64,000 nt of DNA from Ornithinibacillus scapharcae TW25 (GCF_000190475.1 NZ_AEWH01000021.1:1-64000), one strand, 5' to 3'; shown: positions 27,385-36,621, numbered from the stretch's first letter. Numbers and translations are program-made. Notes: a model not told the origin generated them from the sequence alone.

Positions 27385-27951
27385 ATGATTCGTTTATTAA
27401 GCTTCCTATTATTAGGAATCATGCTGGCAGCATGCACTACCAATGAAAATTCATCCGGAGAACGAGAGCAAATGTTAGACGAACTGGACCCAAATCGAGA
27501 AAATAAAATTCAAAACACATCGAACCTAGATGATAAATTAGGTTATGTAAATTACACGAGAGATCAATTAAACGGTGATGAATCACAACACGAAGGAACA
27601 ATTGATCGTACAAAAATGGCTGATATGATTGCCAGAATCATTTTAAGAACAGACGGGTTTAACCGAGTAGCAACCTTAGTCACAGATGAAGAGGTATTAA
27701 TTGCCTATGACCGAGATGAAGAATTAGACGAAAACATGGCTGCTGATATAGCAAGTAAGACAGCCGTTTCCGTAATGCCTGGTTTTTACCATGTATATGT
27801 CAGTGATGATGAGATGCTCATACAGGATATTCAAAGCTTGCATAACTCTTCAAGTGCAGACAAGGACTATGACAATACTTTAAACCAGATCATCACACGC
27901 ATGAAAGAATCGCCACAAGGAGTTGAAAATAGAGGGGATGCAGCGGACTAA
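27385..27951 (+). CDS. yutC: YhcN/YlaJ family sporulation lipoprotein
   Basis: A 188-residue lipoprotein with signal LLSFLLLGIMLAACTTNENS (lipobox LAAC). The mature part has a linker of charged residues and a YhcN/YlaJ domain from about 75, including ADMIARIILRTDGFNRVATLVTDEEVL-like sequence, which resembles the GerM-associated spore membrane proteins. B. subtilis YutC is a spore-associated lipoprotein. The start follows AGGAGG by 8 nt. lytH begins 45 nt downstream in the same direction, so the two sporulation genes are likely co-transcribed. Confidence 0.87.
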   Translation: MIRLLSFLLLGIMLAACTTNENSSGEREQMLDELDPNRENKIQNTSNLDDKLGYVNYTRDQLNGDESQHEGTIDRTKMADMIARIILRTDGFNRVATLVTDEEVLIAYDRDEELDENMAADIASKTAVSVMPGFYHVYVSDDEMLIQDIQSLHNSSSADKDYDNTLNQIITRMKESPQGVENRGDAAD

Positions 27952-27996
27952 CACAAACGTTAGTCCGATTCCCTTTTGGAAAAAGAGGTGAACAAA

Positions 27997-28959
27997 TTGA
28001 AATATAAACATCTATTCTCCTGTTTTTTTGCGGTTATCCTTATCTTCTTTACTAGTCATGTCATCATAGCAGAGGAAAAAAACATATATGAAGAACGCAT
28101 AGCTCTATACAAAAAAACGGAAGCTGTAAGTGAAATACCATGGTATTTCATTGCAGCAGTTGACCAGTATGAACGTCAAATCTATAAGGATATTGAGGAC
28201 GACCAAATCATTTCGATAAGAATACCACAAGAGTTATGGTTTGGTGCTGGAAATCACGCCACTGATAAACATGCGATTCAACTATTTGATGGGATAGGTA
28301 AAGACGGAAATGGTGATGACCAAGCAGACCCAAATAACGGTGAAGATGTATTATATACGATGGCAATGTATATAAAACAATTTGGCCATTCAGAAGAAGA
28401 TTTTAAAATTGCATTATGGAATTATTACAAAAGAGATCTCACTGTACAAACAATTAAGAACACTGCCCGTGTATTTAAAAAGTTCAATGGAATTCATCTA
28501 ACCAATCGTGATTTCCCCGTTGCGATTAACTATAACTATAGTTACCGTAATACATGGGGAGACAGAAGAGGTTTTGGTGGAAATAGAATTCATGAAGGAA
28601 CTGATATATTTGCTGACTATGGTACACCCGTACATTCCACAACATATGGTGTAGTGGAATTAAAAGGTTGGAACCTTTACGGAGGATGGAGAATCGGCAT
28701 CCGCGATATCTTTAATATTTACCATTATTACGCGCATTTAAGCGGGTTCGCTGAAGGGATAAAAGTAGGACAAATCGTGCAACCGGGCGATGTTATCGGT
28801 AGTGTTGGTTCTACCGGTTACGGTCCACCAGGAACATCTGGGAAGTTTCCTCCTCATTTACATTATGGTATGTACAAGGATAATGGATATAGTGAATGGT
28901 CGTTTGATCCTTATCCATATTTGAGGAAGTGGGAAAGAATGGCTAAAACTAAAGATTGA
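27997..28959 (+). CDS. lytH: LytH (YunA) M23 endopeptidase of the spore cortex
   Basis: Secreted zinc peptidase; B. subtilis LytH cuts the L-Ala-D-Glu bond to leave single L-Ala side chains in cortex peptidoglycan. About 320 residues with a signal/anchor helix (about 5-24), a helical spacer, and an M23 domain from about 185. Metal-site motifs are NRIHEGTDIFADYGTPV and PPHLHYGMYKD, with YAHLSGFAEG between. The start is a TTG at 27997, 6 nt after GAGGTG; the TTG at 27976 has no ribosome site. It follows the sporulation lipoprotein gene, as in the yut-yun region. Confidence 0.9.
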   Translation: MKYKHLFSCFFAVILIFFTSHVIIAEEKNIYEERIALYKKTEAVSEIPWYFIAAVDQYERQIYKDIEDDQIISIRIPQELWFGAGNHATDKHAIQLFDGIGKDGNGDDQADPNNGEDVLYTMAMYIKQFGHSEEDFKIALWNYYKRDLTVQTIKNTARVFKKFNGIHLTNRDFPVAINYNYSYRNTWGDRRGFGGNRIHEGTDIFADYGTPVHSTTYGVVELKGWNLYGGWRIGIRDIFNIYHYYAHLSGFAEGIKVGQIVQPGDVIGSVGSTGYGPPGTSGKFPPHLHYGMYKDNGYSEWSFDPYPYLRKWERMAKTKD

Positions 28960-28971
28960 TTGCAAGTTAAA

Positions 28972-29004
28972 TGGAGACTGTCCAAGAACATAGACAGTCT
29001 CCAT
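28972..29004. terminator. Bidirectional terminator, lytH / metS
   Basis: Perfect stem GGAGACTGTC / GACAGTCTCC with a 10-nt loop between convergent genes. Confidence 0.9.
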
Positions 29005-29008
29005 TTTA

Positions 29009-29107
29009 TTATCTTGCTTCTTTCGCTTTTTTAACAGCCCACCAAATACTTGCTGCTAATCCTCCCCATACAATAACAATTGATAATATCATGAAAAAGA
29101 CCCACAT
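29009..29107 (-). CDS. metS: MetS-family small subunit of NSS transporter
   Basis: A 32-residue single-helix protein: MWVFFMILSIVIVWGGLAAS, then IWWAVKKAKEAR. The WGGLAASIWWAVKK pattern is that of MetS, the tiny subunit needed by the methionine/alanine importer MetP of the NSS family. The ATG is 1 nt after the stop of the transporter gene, and its site AAGGAGG lies in the last codons of that gene, so translation is coupled. It is too short for routine gene calling and easily missed. The terminator right after it closes the two-gene unit. Confidence 0.9.
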   Translation of the reverse strand: MWVFFMILSIVIVWGGLAASIWWAVKKAKEAR

Positions 29108-29108
29108 A

Positions 29109-30641
29109 TTATTGTGCCTCCTTCTTGTATGTTTCCTCTTCTACTACAGATGACTTTTTCCATTTCGTTAGCGCCATAAGAATACCGATTACCAACGCTC
29201 CAATTGCTACAGACCAACCGCCCCATAGGATAAATGAATCTGTGTAATTCGAGTAATTACCAGTATCCGTTTCAAACTGTCGAAGTAAGTTTTGCTTCAG
29301 TAATCCATACATCATATAACCAAGAACGATTGGTGTAATACCAACTAAACTAACTGTCCACCATGCGCCTAGTTTAATATCCGATATTTCATTCGCATGC
29401 TCTTTAAGATTTTTCACTTCTCTTAAGATCCAAGCAATTAATACAACCTCAACAAGACCTAATAAAGCAACACCAAACTGATTGATGAAATAATCAGCGG
29501 CGTCAAGGAAATTAAGTCCCCCTTGAGTTGCGAATAAAAGGGAGATTACTGCTGCTAATCCCCCACCAAAAGCAACTGCTTTCGTTCGGGATATCTTAAA
29601 CTTATCCATTAATCCTGCTACATATGTTTCGGTTATTGACATTAAAGAAGTTAAGCCAGCCAATACCAAAGATGCGAAGAACAGGAATCCAAATAATGCA
29701 TTTAACCCTGGGAATTGATTGATAATTTCTGGGAATACGATAAATGCTAAACCAACCCCATCAGACACTACTTGATCTACTGCAACACCGGATTGAACTG
29801 CCATGAATCCAAGCACTCCAAACACACCAATACCAGCTAGGAGTTCAAAGCTAGAGTTTCCAAAACCTGTGATAAAAGCATTGTTCGTCAAATCAGATTT
29901 TCTTGGTAAATAACTCGAATAGGTTATCATAATTGCAAAAGCAATTGATAAACTAAAGAATATCTGTCCATATGCTGCGACCCAAACATCAGGGTCTAAT
30001 ATCTTACTAAAATCTGGTGTAAAGAATGCCTCAAGACCTTCAATTGCTCCTGGTAGAGTTATCGCTCGTATTACTATTATAAGAAAAATAATAACCAATG
30101 CCGGAATAAAAATACGGTTTGCAATCTCAATACCTTTTTTAACTCCTTTAAACAGGATACCTAAAGTTAAAACCCATACAAGAATTAGTGGAATTAATAC
30201 ACCAGGTACAAAACTTCCTACTTCTCCTGCGTCAGCAACTTTTAGATAATCTTGAAATAAAAATGTTTGTGTATCGGAACCCCAGTTTAAATTAAATGAA
30301 AACACAGAATAGGACATTGCCCAGGCAATAATAACCGAGTAATAAGTCGAAATAACAAAGGCTACCAAGACAGCCCACCAACCAATAAATTCTGTCTTTT
30401 TATTCATTCTACGATATGTTAATGGTGCTGATCCACGATATTTATGCCCCATCGTAAATTCCAAAATCAAAATTGGTATACCTGCTGTTAACAAGGCAAA
30501 TAAATAAGGAATTAAGAATGCACCACCACCATTTTCATAAGCTACAGTTGGAAATCGCCAAATATTCCCTAATCCGATGGCCGAACCAACTGCAGCAAGA
30601 ATAAAACCTGCTCTTGTTCCCCATTGAGAACGTGTTTCCAT
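29109..30641 (-). CDS. NSS-family sodium-dependent amino-acid transporter
   Basis: A 510-residue carrier of the neurotransmitter:sodium symporter family with about 12 membrane helices. The sodium/substrate motif RAGFILAAVGSAIGLGNIWRFP opens the protein, and the unwound helix regions follow near 235-250 (SLSIAFAIMITYSSYL). The substrate is likely a neutral amino acid; the adjacent MetS subunit suggests methionine or alanine. The start is the ATG at 30641 after AGGAGG, not the overlapping TTG at 30644. It forms a two-gene unit with metS. Confidence 0.92.
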   Translation of the reverse strand: METRSQWGTRAGFILAAVGSAIGLGNIWRFPTVAYENGGGAFLIPYLFALLTAGIPILILEFTMGHKYRGSAPLTYRRMNKKTEFIGWWAVLVAFVISTYYSVIIAWAMSYSVFSFNLNWGSDTQTFLFQDYLKVADAGEVGSFVPGVLIPLILVWVLTLGILFKGVKKGIEIANRIFIPALVIIFLIIVIRAITLPGAIEGLEAFFTPDFSKILDPDVWVAAYGQIFFSLSIAFAIMITYSSYLPRKSDLTNNAFITGFGNSSFELLAGIGVFGVLGFMAVQSGVAVDQVVSDGVGLAFIVFPEIINQFPGLNALFGFLFFASLVLAGLTSLMSITETYVAGLMDKFKISRTKAVAFGGGLAAVISLLFATQGGLNFLDAADYFINQFGVALLGLVEVVLIAWILREVKNLKEHANEISDIKLGAWWTVSLVGITPIVLGYMMYGLLKQNLLRQFETDTGNYSNYTDSFILWGGWSVAIGALVIGILMALTKWKKSSVVEEETYKKEAQ

Positions 30642-30811
30642 CAAAAGACCTCCTCGTCGTAGTTTTCCTTATTACTTTATGTAATTAATTAGTAATAAGC
30701 ATAATGATTTTTAATTTTTCAGAAATTACTGAACTTGTCTGTATTATAACGGTACTTTTTGCTTATGTCAAAGTATTTTTTAAATTTTCCCACAAATACA
30801 AACAAAATAAA

Positions 30812-30879
30812 AAGGGCCTTATCTCTTTAGCTTTATTCATACAAATTACCAAGCATTTACGAGATTTAGCCCTTTTATT
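30812..30879 (-). terminator. Likely terminator of the NhaC-family gene
   Basis: Arms GGGCTAAATCTC and GAGATAAGGCCC bound a long AT-rich loop, and TTTTTATTTTG follows on the minus strand. The loop is large, so strength is uncertain. Confidence 0.55.
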
Positions 30880-30881
30880 TA

Positions 30882-32420
30882 TTAGTTTGTTTTATTTTGC
30901 AATAGTTTTATGATAACAGCCGTAGCGATAATGATTGTCAATGTTGCTAATAAGCCAATAAATAAGGAGTCAGTCAATCCTATTAACATATAACCTACTA
31001 TCGATGCTACTGCAACGATTATTGCATACGGCAGCTGGGTAATAACGTGGTCAATATGATTTGCACCTGCACCTGTTGATGATAAGACAGTTGTATCCGA
31101 AATCGGTGACACATGATCCCCAAATACTGCACCAGCTAAAACAGCAGATAGTGATGGGATAATAAGCGTTGGATCTGCAATCGACATAACCTCCGCAGCA
31201 ATCGGTAGCATGATCCCAAAGGTTCCCCATGAAGTCCCTGTTGCTAATGCCATAAATCCGGAAACAACAAAGAAGATTACAGGTAACATACTAGAGTTTA
31301 TATTCGCTGTCTCCACTAGATTCGCTAAATATTCACCAGTTTGTAAAGTAGAGATTATAGAACCTATCATCCAAGCTAAGAATAGAATATAAATAGCTGG
31401 CAACATAGCTTTAATACCTTCTATCAACACAAGCCCTGTCTTAGCATTTTTATTTCCTTGTACAAGATATAAAATAAACGATACCAAAACAGCAACCAGT
31501 CCACCTATAAATAATGAAAAGTTTACATTCGTGTTTTCAAATATGGTTAGTATCGTTACATTTTCACCGCTTGCATTGGCACCGGTAATTAGCATTGAAC
31601 TTATCGTTACAATTAATAGAACAACAATTGGTATGATTAAATGGTAAACTCTGCCATTTTTACTCGGTTCAAATGCCTGCGACAAATCTCCTGGAACTGT
31701 TTTGTCACTAGGCATCACTTCTCCTGTTTCAATTGCATGGTTTTCATGTTTTTTCATCGGACCAAAGTTTATCTCAAAAATGGCAACCAAGAACACAAGT
31801 AAGATTGCACCTAGTGCATATAGATTGTACGGAATCATTTGAACGAACGCTTCTAACGGTTGAAGTCCTGTCACAGCTACTAACGGTGCAACAACAGCAA
31901 TCAAATATGCACCCCAACTGGATACTGGAGAAATTACTGTAACGGGCGCTGATGATGAATCAATGTAATAAGCCAGTTTCGCTCTTGAAATTTTATATCG
32001 ATCTGTAATAGGACGTGCAATCTGTCCAACTGCTAAAGCATTAAAGTAATCATCAATAAAGATGATGATACCAAAAATTGGCGCCATTAATTGTGCACCT
32101 CTTCTTGTTTTCACTTTACTAATCATCCAGTCTCCAAAAGCACGACTGCCTCCAGAAGCTTGTAGAAAAGCGGTCATGATTCCTAATAATAAAAGGAATC
32201 CGATTAACTGCATATCACCTGTATTGAAGGTACCGTCAGAAATAAAAATCCCGAAAAAAACAGAGCCTATTTCTTTTACTGTTTCAAGAACATTAAAATC
32301 CTGGATTAATAATGCACCAACAATGATCCCTACTCCAAGTGAAAGAAGAACCTTTCTAGTTAATAATACTAATACAAGCATAATAATTGCCGGAATAAGT
32401 GAAAAAATTGTTCCTTCCAT
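30882..32420 (-). CDS. lysW: NhaC-family carrier under a lysine riboswitch, likely lysine transporter
   Basis: A 512-residue membrane protein of the NhaC antiporter superfamily with about 12 helices; blocks include IFIDDYFNALAVGQIARPIT near residue 125 and AGAVFGDHVSPISDTTVLSS near 430. By sequence alone it could be a Na+/H+ antiporter. The lysine riboswitch just upstream points instead to lysine import, as for the LysW/YvsH-type carriers. The start is the ATG at 32420, 7 nt after GGAGG. The open frame runs upstream to 32642, but that part is the riboswitch RNA and its terminator, not protein. Confidence 0.87.
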   Translation of the reverse strand: MEGTIFSLIPAIIMLVLVLLTRKVLLSLGVGIIVGALLIQDFNVLETVKEIGSVFFGIFISDGTFNTGDMQLIGFLLLLGIMTAFLQASGGSRAFGDWMISKVKTRRGAQLMAPIFGIIIFIDDYFNALAVGQIARPITDRYKISRAKLAYYIDSSSAPVTVISPVSSWGAYLIAVVAPLVAVTGLQPLEAFVQMIPYNLYALGAILLVFLVAIFEINFGPMKKHENHAIETGEVMPSDKTVPGDLSQAFEPSKNGRVYHLIIPIVVLLIVTISSMLITGANASGENVTILTIFENTNVNFSLFIGGLVAVLVSFILYLVQGNKNAKTGLVLIEGIKAMLPAIYILFLAWMIGSIISTLQTGEYLANLVETANINSSMLPVIFFVVSGFMALATGTSWGTFGIMLPIAAEVMSIADPTLIIPSLSAVLAGAVFGDHVSPISDTTVLSSTGAGANHIDHVITQLPYAIIVAVASIVGYMLIGLTDSLFIGLLATLTIIIATAVIIKLLQNKTN

Positions 32421-32502
32421 AAACTTACCTCCATTGATGTTGTTAGTTTGTGCTGTCGTCGCATGGAGATACGCTTTTAGAAAAAACAATTTTTTTCTGC
32501 GC

Positions 32503-32537
32503 AAAAAAGCAATGATAGAAAATAACCTACCATTGCT
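32503..32537 (-). terminator. Lysine riboswitch terminator
   Basis: On the minus strand, AGCAATGGTAG pairs with CTATCATTGCT and is followed by six T residues. It lies between aptamer and lysW and is the probable off-state of the switch. Confidence 0.88.
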
Positions 32538-32565
32538 CATGTATACGTTATCCTCCATCTCGATC

Positions 32566-32740
32566 TGTAGTCCTCCATGCGACGTACGCATGACAGTGTG
32601 CTCCTTATTTAAGAACACCCCAGCGAATAATAAGTTCGACACTTATTACGCTTCGGCAAACAAGCCTTTCATCAATAATCATAGTTGTCATCCTCCTATT
32701 GACTACTCATCTTGTTCGCGCCTCTACCTCACCGATCTGA
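32566..32740 (-). promoter_or_regulatory. Lysine riboswitch (L box)
   Basis: Minus-strand sequence carries the conserved L-box parts in order: GGTGAGGTAGAGGCGCGAAC, AAGATGAGTAG, GGAGGATGAC, TGAAAGGC, GCCGAAGCG, a CTGGGG bulge region, ACTGTC, and the P5 hairpin before GGAGGAC. The terminator and lysW follow. Exact ends are approximate. A 12-nt segment in P5 is also complementary to a site beyond the terminator. Confidence 0.93.
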
Positions 32741-32778
32741 TAAGGTTCACTATTAAGTTATGACACTACTATACTATA

Positions 32779-33564
32779 TTATTCCTCATCCTGCAAGTCA
32801 TCTTTCGGAACCGCTACATTAGGTGTTTTTCCTTCTCCACCACCATAGAATTCAGGTACATCACCCATTACTAGATTTTTATCAATTAGTATTTTCGTTG
32901 TTACCGTAGTAACATCCGTTGTAAAGGGAACGACGATTTGAACATCTGCCTCTACTTGCACGTATATAGAAACAAAGACATTATTTATCTGCATTGGTTC
33001 TTTTTCTTCAATTAACTCGGTCCGAACACTTCCAACCAACTCTAGATTAACTGGTATCCTAGGACCCAAGTTAGCTAATATTGAATTCCCGGTTGCCTGA
33101 CCGATAGGGATTTCAATAACTGTAGGATCCCTATCTACTAGCTCATCAACTGTATCACCATATACATCCGGTTCCCCAAGTGGATCACTGTATTGTGGTG
33201 GAGTACCACGATTCATATTATGAAAGAACTCCTCCACACGATCGGTTGCAGCACGATTAATTTTATTTACCACCGAGGAATTCCATCCAACAATGGAGAT
33301 ATTGCCTTGTTCATTCGTTTTAATATTCGCTACATCTTCAAAGGTATATTCTTCGGCAAATTTAACTGCTGAATTAATCCCTCTCGTTGCAAATTCAGTC
33401 ACCTTGACCTCAGCAACTTCCAAGATGGTGGGAGTAATCCGTTCATCAACAAATTCAAGACTAAAGTATGTAATAACAATAAATAAAATAAACGATATCA
33501 TTAAAATATATCTCGATGGAGGTGCTTTTCTCCTTCCGATAAATCCCACTCGTCGTCTTCGCAT
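32779..33564 (-). CDS. yunB: Sporulation protein YunB
   Basis: A 261-residue protein with a basic N-terminus (MRRRRVGFIGRRK), one membrane helix at about 20-40, and an outer domain of repeated alpha/beta type. Blocks include SSVVNKINRAATDRVEEFF near 105 and the end NVAVPKDDLQDEE. B. subtilis YunB is made in the mother cell during sporulation; its precise job is unknown. The start is the ATG at 33564, 8 nt after GAGGAGGG; the extra upstream codons to 33615 have no ribosome site. It is transcribed toward the lysine-riboswitch unit. Confidence 0.9.
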   Translation of the reverse strand: MRRRRVGFIGRRKAPPSRYILMISFILFIVITYFSLEFVDERITPTILEVAEVKVTEFATRGINSAVKFAEEYTFEDVANIKTNEQGNISIVGWNSSVVNKINRAATDRVEEFFHNMNRGTPPQYSDPLGEPDVYGDTVDELVDRDPTVIEIPIGQATGNSILANLGPRIPVNLELVGSVRTELIEEKEPMQINNVFVSIYVQVEADVQIVVPFTTDVTTVTTKILIDKNLVMGDVPEFYGGGEGKTPNVAVPKDDLQDEE

Positions 33565-33634
33565 ACGAAAACCCTCCTCAGTACAATCTATGCTTGTTCC
33601 AAGGAGGGTATACATGAATGTGCAACTTTATCTG

Positions 33635-34717
33635 TTATACTAGGTCACATTCTGTAATGGTTATCGTCAATTCTTTTGACAAATCAATCGTATATGGTTC
33701 AATCGCATTCGACTCTTCTTTTAAAATTCTAATTATCGGACGATCACATATATGTTTGTTTTGCTTCAGTACAACACCTAGACGATTATCATTTAATTTA
33801 ACTGTTATTCCATTCGGATATACCGCTACACTATTTTTAAACGCTTCAACAATTCGGATATCAAATTGATTGATAGCACTCGTGTATAAGAGCTCCAAAC
33901 CTTCATGAGGAAGCATTGCTTTTCGATACACTCGAGTACTTGTAACAGCATCAAATACATCTGCTACCCCTATTATTTGCGCATATAAGTGGATATCCTC
34001 CCCCTTTATCCCACGAGGATAGCCCGTCCCATCAATTCGTTCATGATGTTGGAAAGCACAATGAGCAATAACAGAAGAAATGGTATGATTCTTACGAAGA
34101 AATTCATATCCTAGGGTAGTATGTGTTTTGATTATTTCATATTCATCATTCGTTAATTTATCTGGCTTCTGTAAAATTTCGGGATCAATAAAAACTTTCC
34201 CAATATCATGTAAAAGAGCACCTTTACCTAATTCGGTTAACTCGCTCGCATTTAGTTTCAAATTGGCACCAATTGCTAGGGCATAAATGGTTACATTTAA
34301 TGAATGCTGAAAGATATAGTTATCAGTTAAATATATGTCTGTTAGGAGATTTATCGTTTCTTCATGGTCGTTCAATTCATCCATGATTTTTGTAATGATA
34401 TCGGTTATCTGTTTACCATGGTCATCTAAGGCAAATGATTTTGTTAGTAATTTTTCTTTACGAATCTTCGTAAAAATTTCCTTCATGGATGAAGTAGCTT
34501 CCTGCCTCAACCGTTCTGAAATAGCAGGTTTGATTTCTATATCCTTTGTTAATTCATCCTGTATGTATACATAAGTTATTCCTCTTTCCTCTAATCTTTC
34601 AATTAATCTTTCTGATAAGGCAACTCCACTATGAAGCAAAACTGTTCCATTATCACGAAAGATGGATTGTCCCAGTATCTCTCCGGGTTTAATAGAGGTT
34701 GTAGCAACTAATCTCAT
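33635..34717 (-). CDS. HD-GYP domain protein, likely cyclic-dinucleotide phosphodiesterase
   Basis: A 360-residue cytosolic protein. The N-terminal 120 residues form a domain without clear name. The HD-GYP domain spans about 120-310 with the metal/catalytic residues LLHDIGKVFIDPEIL near 165 and HCAFQHHERIDGTGYPRGIKG near 220, a complete HD and GYP signature. Such domains hydrolyse cyclic di-GMP. A 50-residue C-terminal tail follows. The start is after GGAGTTACATA. The gene sits between yunB and yunC, where B. subtilis has no such gene, so it was inserted into the conserved cluster. Confidence 0.88.
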   Translation of the reverse strand: MRLVATTSIKPGEILGQSIFRDNGTVLLHSGVALSERLIERLEERGITYVYIQDELTKDIEIKPAISERLRQEATSSMKEIFTKIRKEKLLTKSFALDDHGKQITDIITKIMDELNDHEETINLLTDIYLTDNYIFQHSLNVTIYALAIGANLKLNASELTELGKGALLHDIGKVFIDPEILQKPDKLTNDEYEIIKTHTTLGYEFLRKNHTISSVIAHCAFQHHERIDGTGYPRGIKGEDIHLYAQIIGVADVFDAVTSTRVYRKAMLPHEGLELLYTSAINQFDIRIVEAFKNSVAVYPNGITVKLNDNRLGVVLKQNKHICDRPIIRILKEESNAIEPYTIDLSKELTITITECDLV

Positions 34718-34827
34718 TATGTAACTCCTAATCCGCCATCATCTCGGCACTTTTCGACAAAAATACATACGTTTATCGTATCAAATCTAGCCATAAAAAT
34801 CTATTGGAGATAAGCAAAAAAAACAAA

Positions 34828-34849
34828 AATGTCTCACTAGGAGACATTT
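34828..34849 (-). terminator. Intrinsic terminator after yunC
   Basis: Stem AAATGTCTC / GAGACATTT with a 4-nt loop, then a long T-rich tract on the minus strand. Confidence 0.9.
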
Positions 34850-34851
34850 GA

Positions 34852-35157
34852 CTATGATATTCGTTTTAATGCTTCCTTTCCACTCATACCAACTTGCCAA
34901 CCGAATTTTTCTTTGGAAGCATCTGTAATTTTTTCTAATGGAGCGTTTAATAAGTCATCTATAGTTCGAACGCCGACAGCACGTGCAGCAATAACCTCAC
35001 GTTCCTTCAATTTTTCACTAAGTAGGTCCACGTCTAGAGCTCCACACATAATGTATCCAATTTCATTGGTAATCATTAAAAGATTTGTTTTTGGAAGTTC
35101 AACTTTTATCGCTGTAAACATAATTCCATCTACTTCGAGGGGATTAATTGTAATCAT
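34852..35157 (-). CDS. yunC: YunC family protein (DUF1805)
   Basis: A 101-residue protein of DUF1805. Family blocks are KVELPKTNLLMITNEIGYIMCG and the alanine/valine stretch EVIAARAVGVRTIDDLLNAP. Structures of the family show a compact alpha/beta fold; no enzymatic role is established. The start is the ATG at 35157, 10 nt after AAGGAGG; an upstream TTG is too close. It lies downstream of yunD and is probably part of the yunE-yunD-yunC unit. A terminator ends the unit. Confidence 0.88.
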   Translation of the reverse strand: MITINPLEVDGIMFTAIKVELPKTNLLMITNEIGYIMCGALDVDLLSEKLKEREVIAARAVGVRTIDDLLNAPLEKITDASKEKFGWQVGMSGKEALKRIS

Positions 35158-35216
35158 GAACAAAATTCCTCCTTCGTAATGTACACTATATTACTATGCA
35201 AGAAGGATGATATGTG

Positions 35217-36608
35217 TCACGACCCAAATTTTTCTCTTAATGTATCTGCTAAGAAATCCCGTATAAATTCAGGTAAGATATACGTCTTCTTTTCCGATTT
35301 TGCTACTTCAGGTAATAATCTACCAAAAGTAAATGCATCTGCTGTAACGACTGAATATACCTTTTCATTATCAAGTGGCTTGTCATACATCAAGATCTCT
35401 TTCACATATTCTTGACCACTCGGATGTCTTCCTGTCTCAACTTGTATACCGGAGAATATCATTCTCCCCAATACTTCCCCTCTAAAGCCAAATCCTTTTA
35501 AGTGGTACTCCATAAATTCTTTTGTTAAACTCGCTCGAACAACTTCTGTAATTTCATTTCCTGATAATTCCACAATACACGGGTTTATTGGATGAGGACA
35601 TATTCGATGGATATCCCCTAATGTGATATCCCCCTTCGGAAACCCGTCCAATAATAATCCCGTATTAAACATGGCACACTCCGCACCTGTTTTTTCCCTT
35701 ATAAAATCAGTTAAAGACTGCATAATATCAGAATGTATATACCAGTCCATTTCTATTGGATTATCAATTGTAACAACTGTTCGATCAAGGATATTTTCCG
35801 ATTTCATTTGTAATATTTGAAGTTTGTCCACTGTTCCAGGTTCTTGTGGGAAATCTGAAATATCAGTCGTGTACGCTTCTTTCTTAACTAGTTTATTTTC
35901 ATCGTGATCCCATGTGAGGATAACTTCTCCAACATCATAACAATGCTTTCCAGCAGCTGTTATGATAGCTTGATTAACTTCTTCACCTGTTCGAAGTAAA
36001 TGATGTGTATGTCCTCCAATAATAACGTCTATCTCGCTAAATCGCCTTGCAATCTCTTGATCCTCACTGATGCCTAAATGGGATAGTAGCACGATAATAT
36101 CTACCGTTCCTTTTAATGCTCTTATTATTTTTTCAATTGTGATATATGGGTCATCTATATGCCACCCTAATAACTCATAGTAATCATTAAAAGGAGCAGT
36201 AAGTCCAATCACAGCGATTTTTACACCTTGGATTGATTCCAATTTAACGTATGCTGAAAGCCAATCCGGTTGATTATTATCCAGACTCACTAAGTTAGCA
36301 CACACTACTTGAAAATTTGCTTCATCATATAGGTGGTATAAGTCCTCATGGGAAAATGTTATTCCCTCATTATTACCAATTGTGACAAGGTCGTAACCAA
36401 TATCATTTAACAGTTCAACATTACCTTTCCCCCTGAGCGCTTCAGAGATTGGATGAACACGGTCTACGTGATCACCAATATCAAATAGCCAATACGAATC
36501 CTTTTTTCGTTTGGCCTTGGCTTCTTTCATATATTGGGCAACTTTTGGCCATTGACCAAAATTACTGTGTAAATCATTAGTATAGTAAAAGTATATTTTT
36601 TCTTGCAC
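35217..36608 (-). CDS. yunD: YunD, 5'-nucleotidase/UDP-sugar hydrolase family metallophosphatase
   Basis: A 463-residue binuclear metallophosphoesterase. The N-terminal half has the metal motifs FYYTNDLHSNFGQWP, FDIGDHVDRVHP, TIGNNEGITF, and IGGHTHHLL near residue 220. The C-terminal half (about 290 onward) is the nucleotidase substrate domain with CAMFNTGLLLDGFPKGD. No export signal is visible, so it should work in the cytoplasm. The start is a GTG at 36608, 9 nt after AAGGAG; an ATG at 36638 lies in the yunE gene and lacks a site. yunE ends 13 nt upstream, so they share a unit. Confidence 0.9.
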   Translation of the reverse strand: MQEKIYFYYTNDLHSNFGQWPKVAQYMKEAKAKRKKDSYWLFDIGDHVDRVHPISEALRGKGNVELLNDIGYDLVTIGNNEGITFSHEDLYHLYDEANFQVVCANLVSLDNNQPDWLSAYVKLESIQGVKIAVIGLTAPFNDYYELLGWHIDDPYITIEKIIRALKGTVDIIVLLSHLGISEDQEIARRFSEIDVIIGGHTHHLLRTGEEVNQAIITAAGKHCYDVGEVILTWDHDENKLVKKEAYTTDISDFPQEPGTVDKLQILQMKSENILDRTVVTIDNPIEMDWYIHSDIMQSLTDFIREKTGAECAMFNTGLLLDGFPKGDITLGDIHRICPHPINPCIVELSGNEITEVVRASLTKEFMEYHLKGFGFRGEVLGRMIFSGIQVETGRHPSGQEYVKEILMYDKPLDNEKVYSVVTADAFTFGRLLPEVAKSEKKTYILPEFIRDFLADTLREKFGS

Positions 36609-36621
36609 GTTATAAAACTCC

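Noticed and set aside
32421-32642. N-terminal extension of the lysW protein
   Set aside because: The DNA is the lysine riboswitch and its terminator; the ATG at 32420 has a proper GGAGG.
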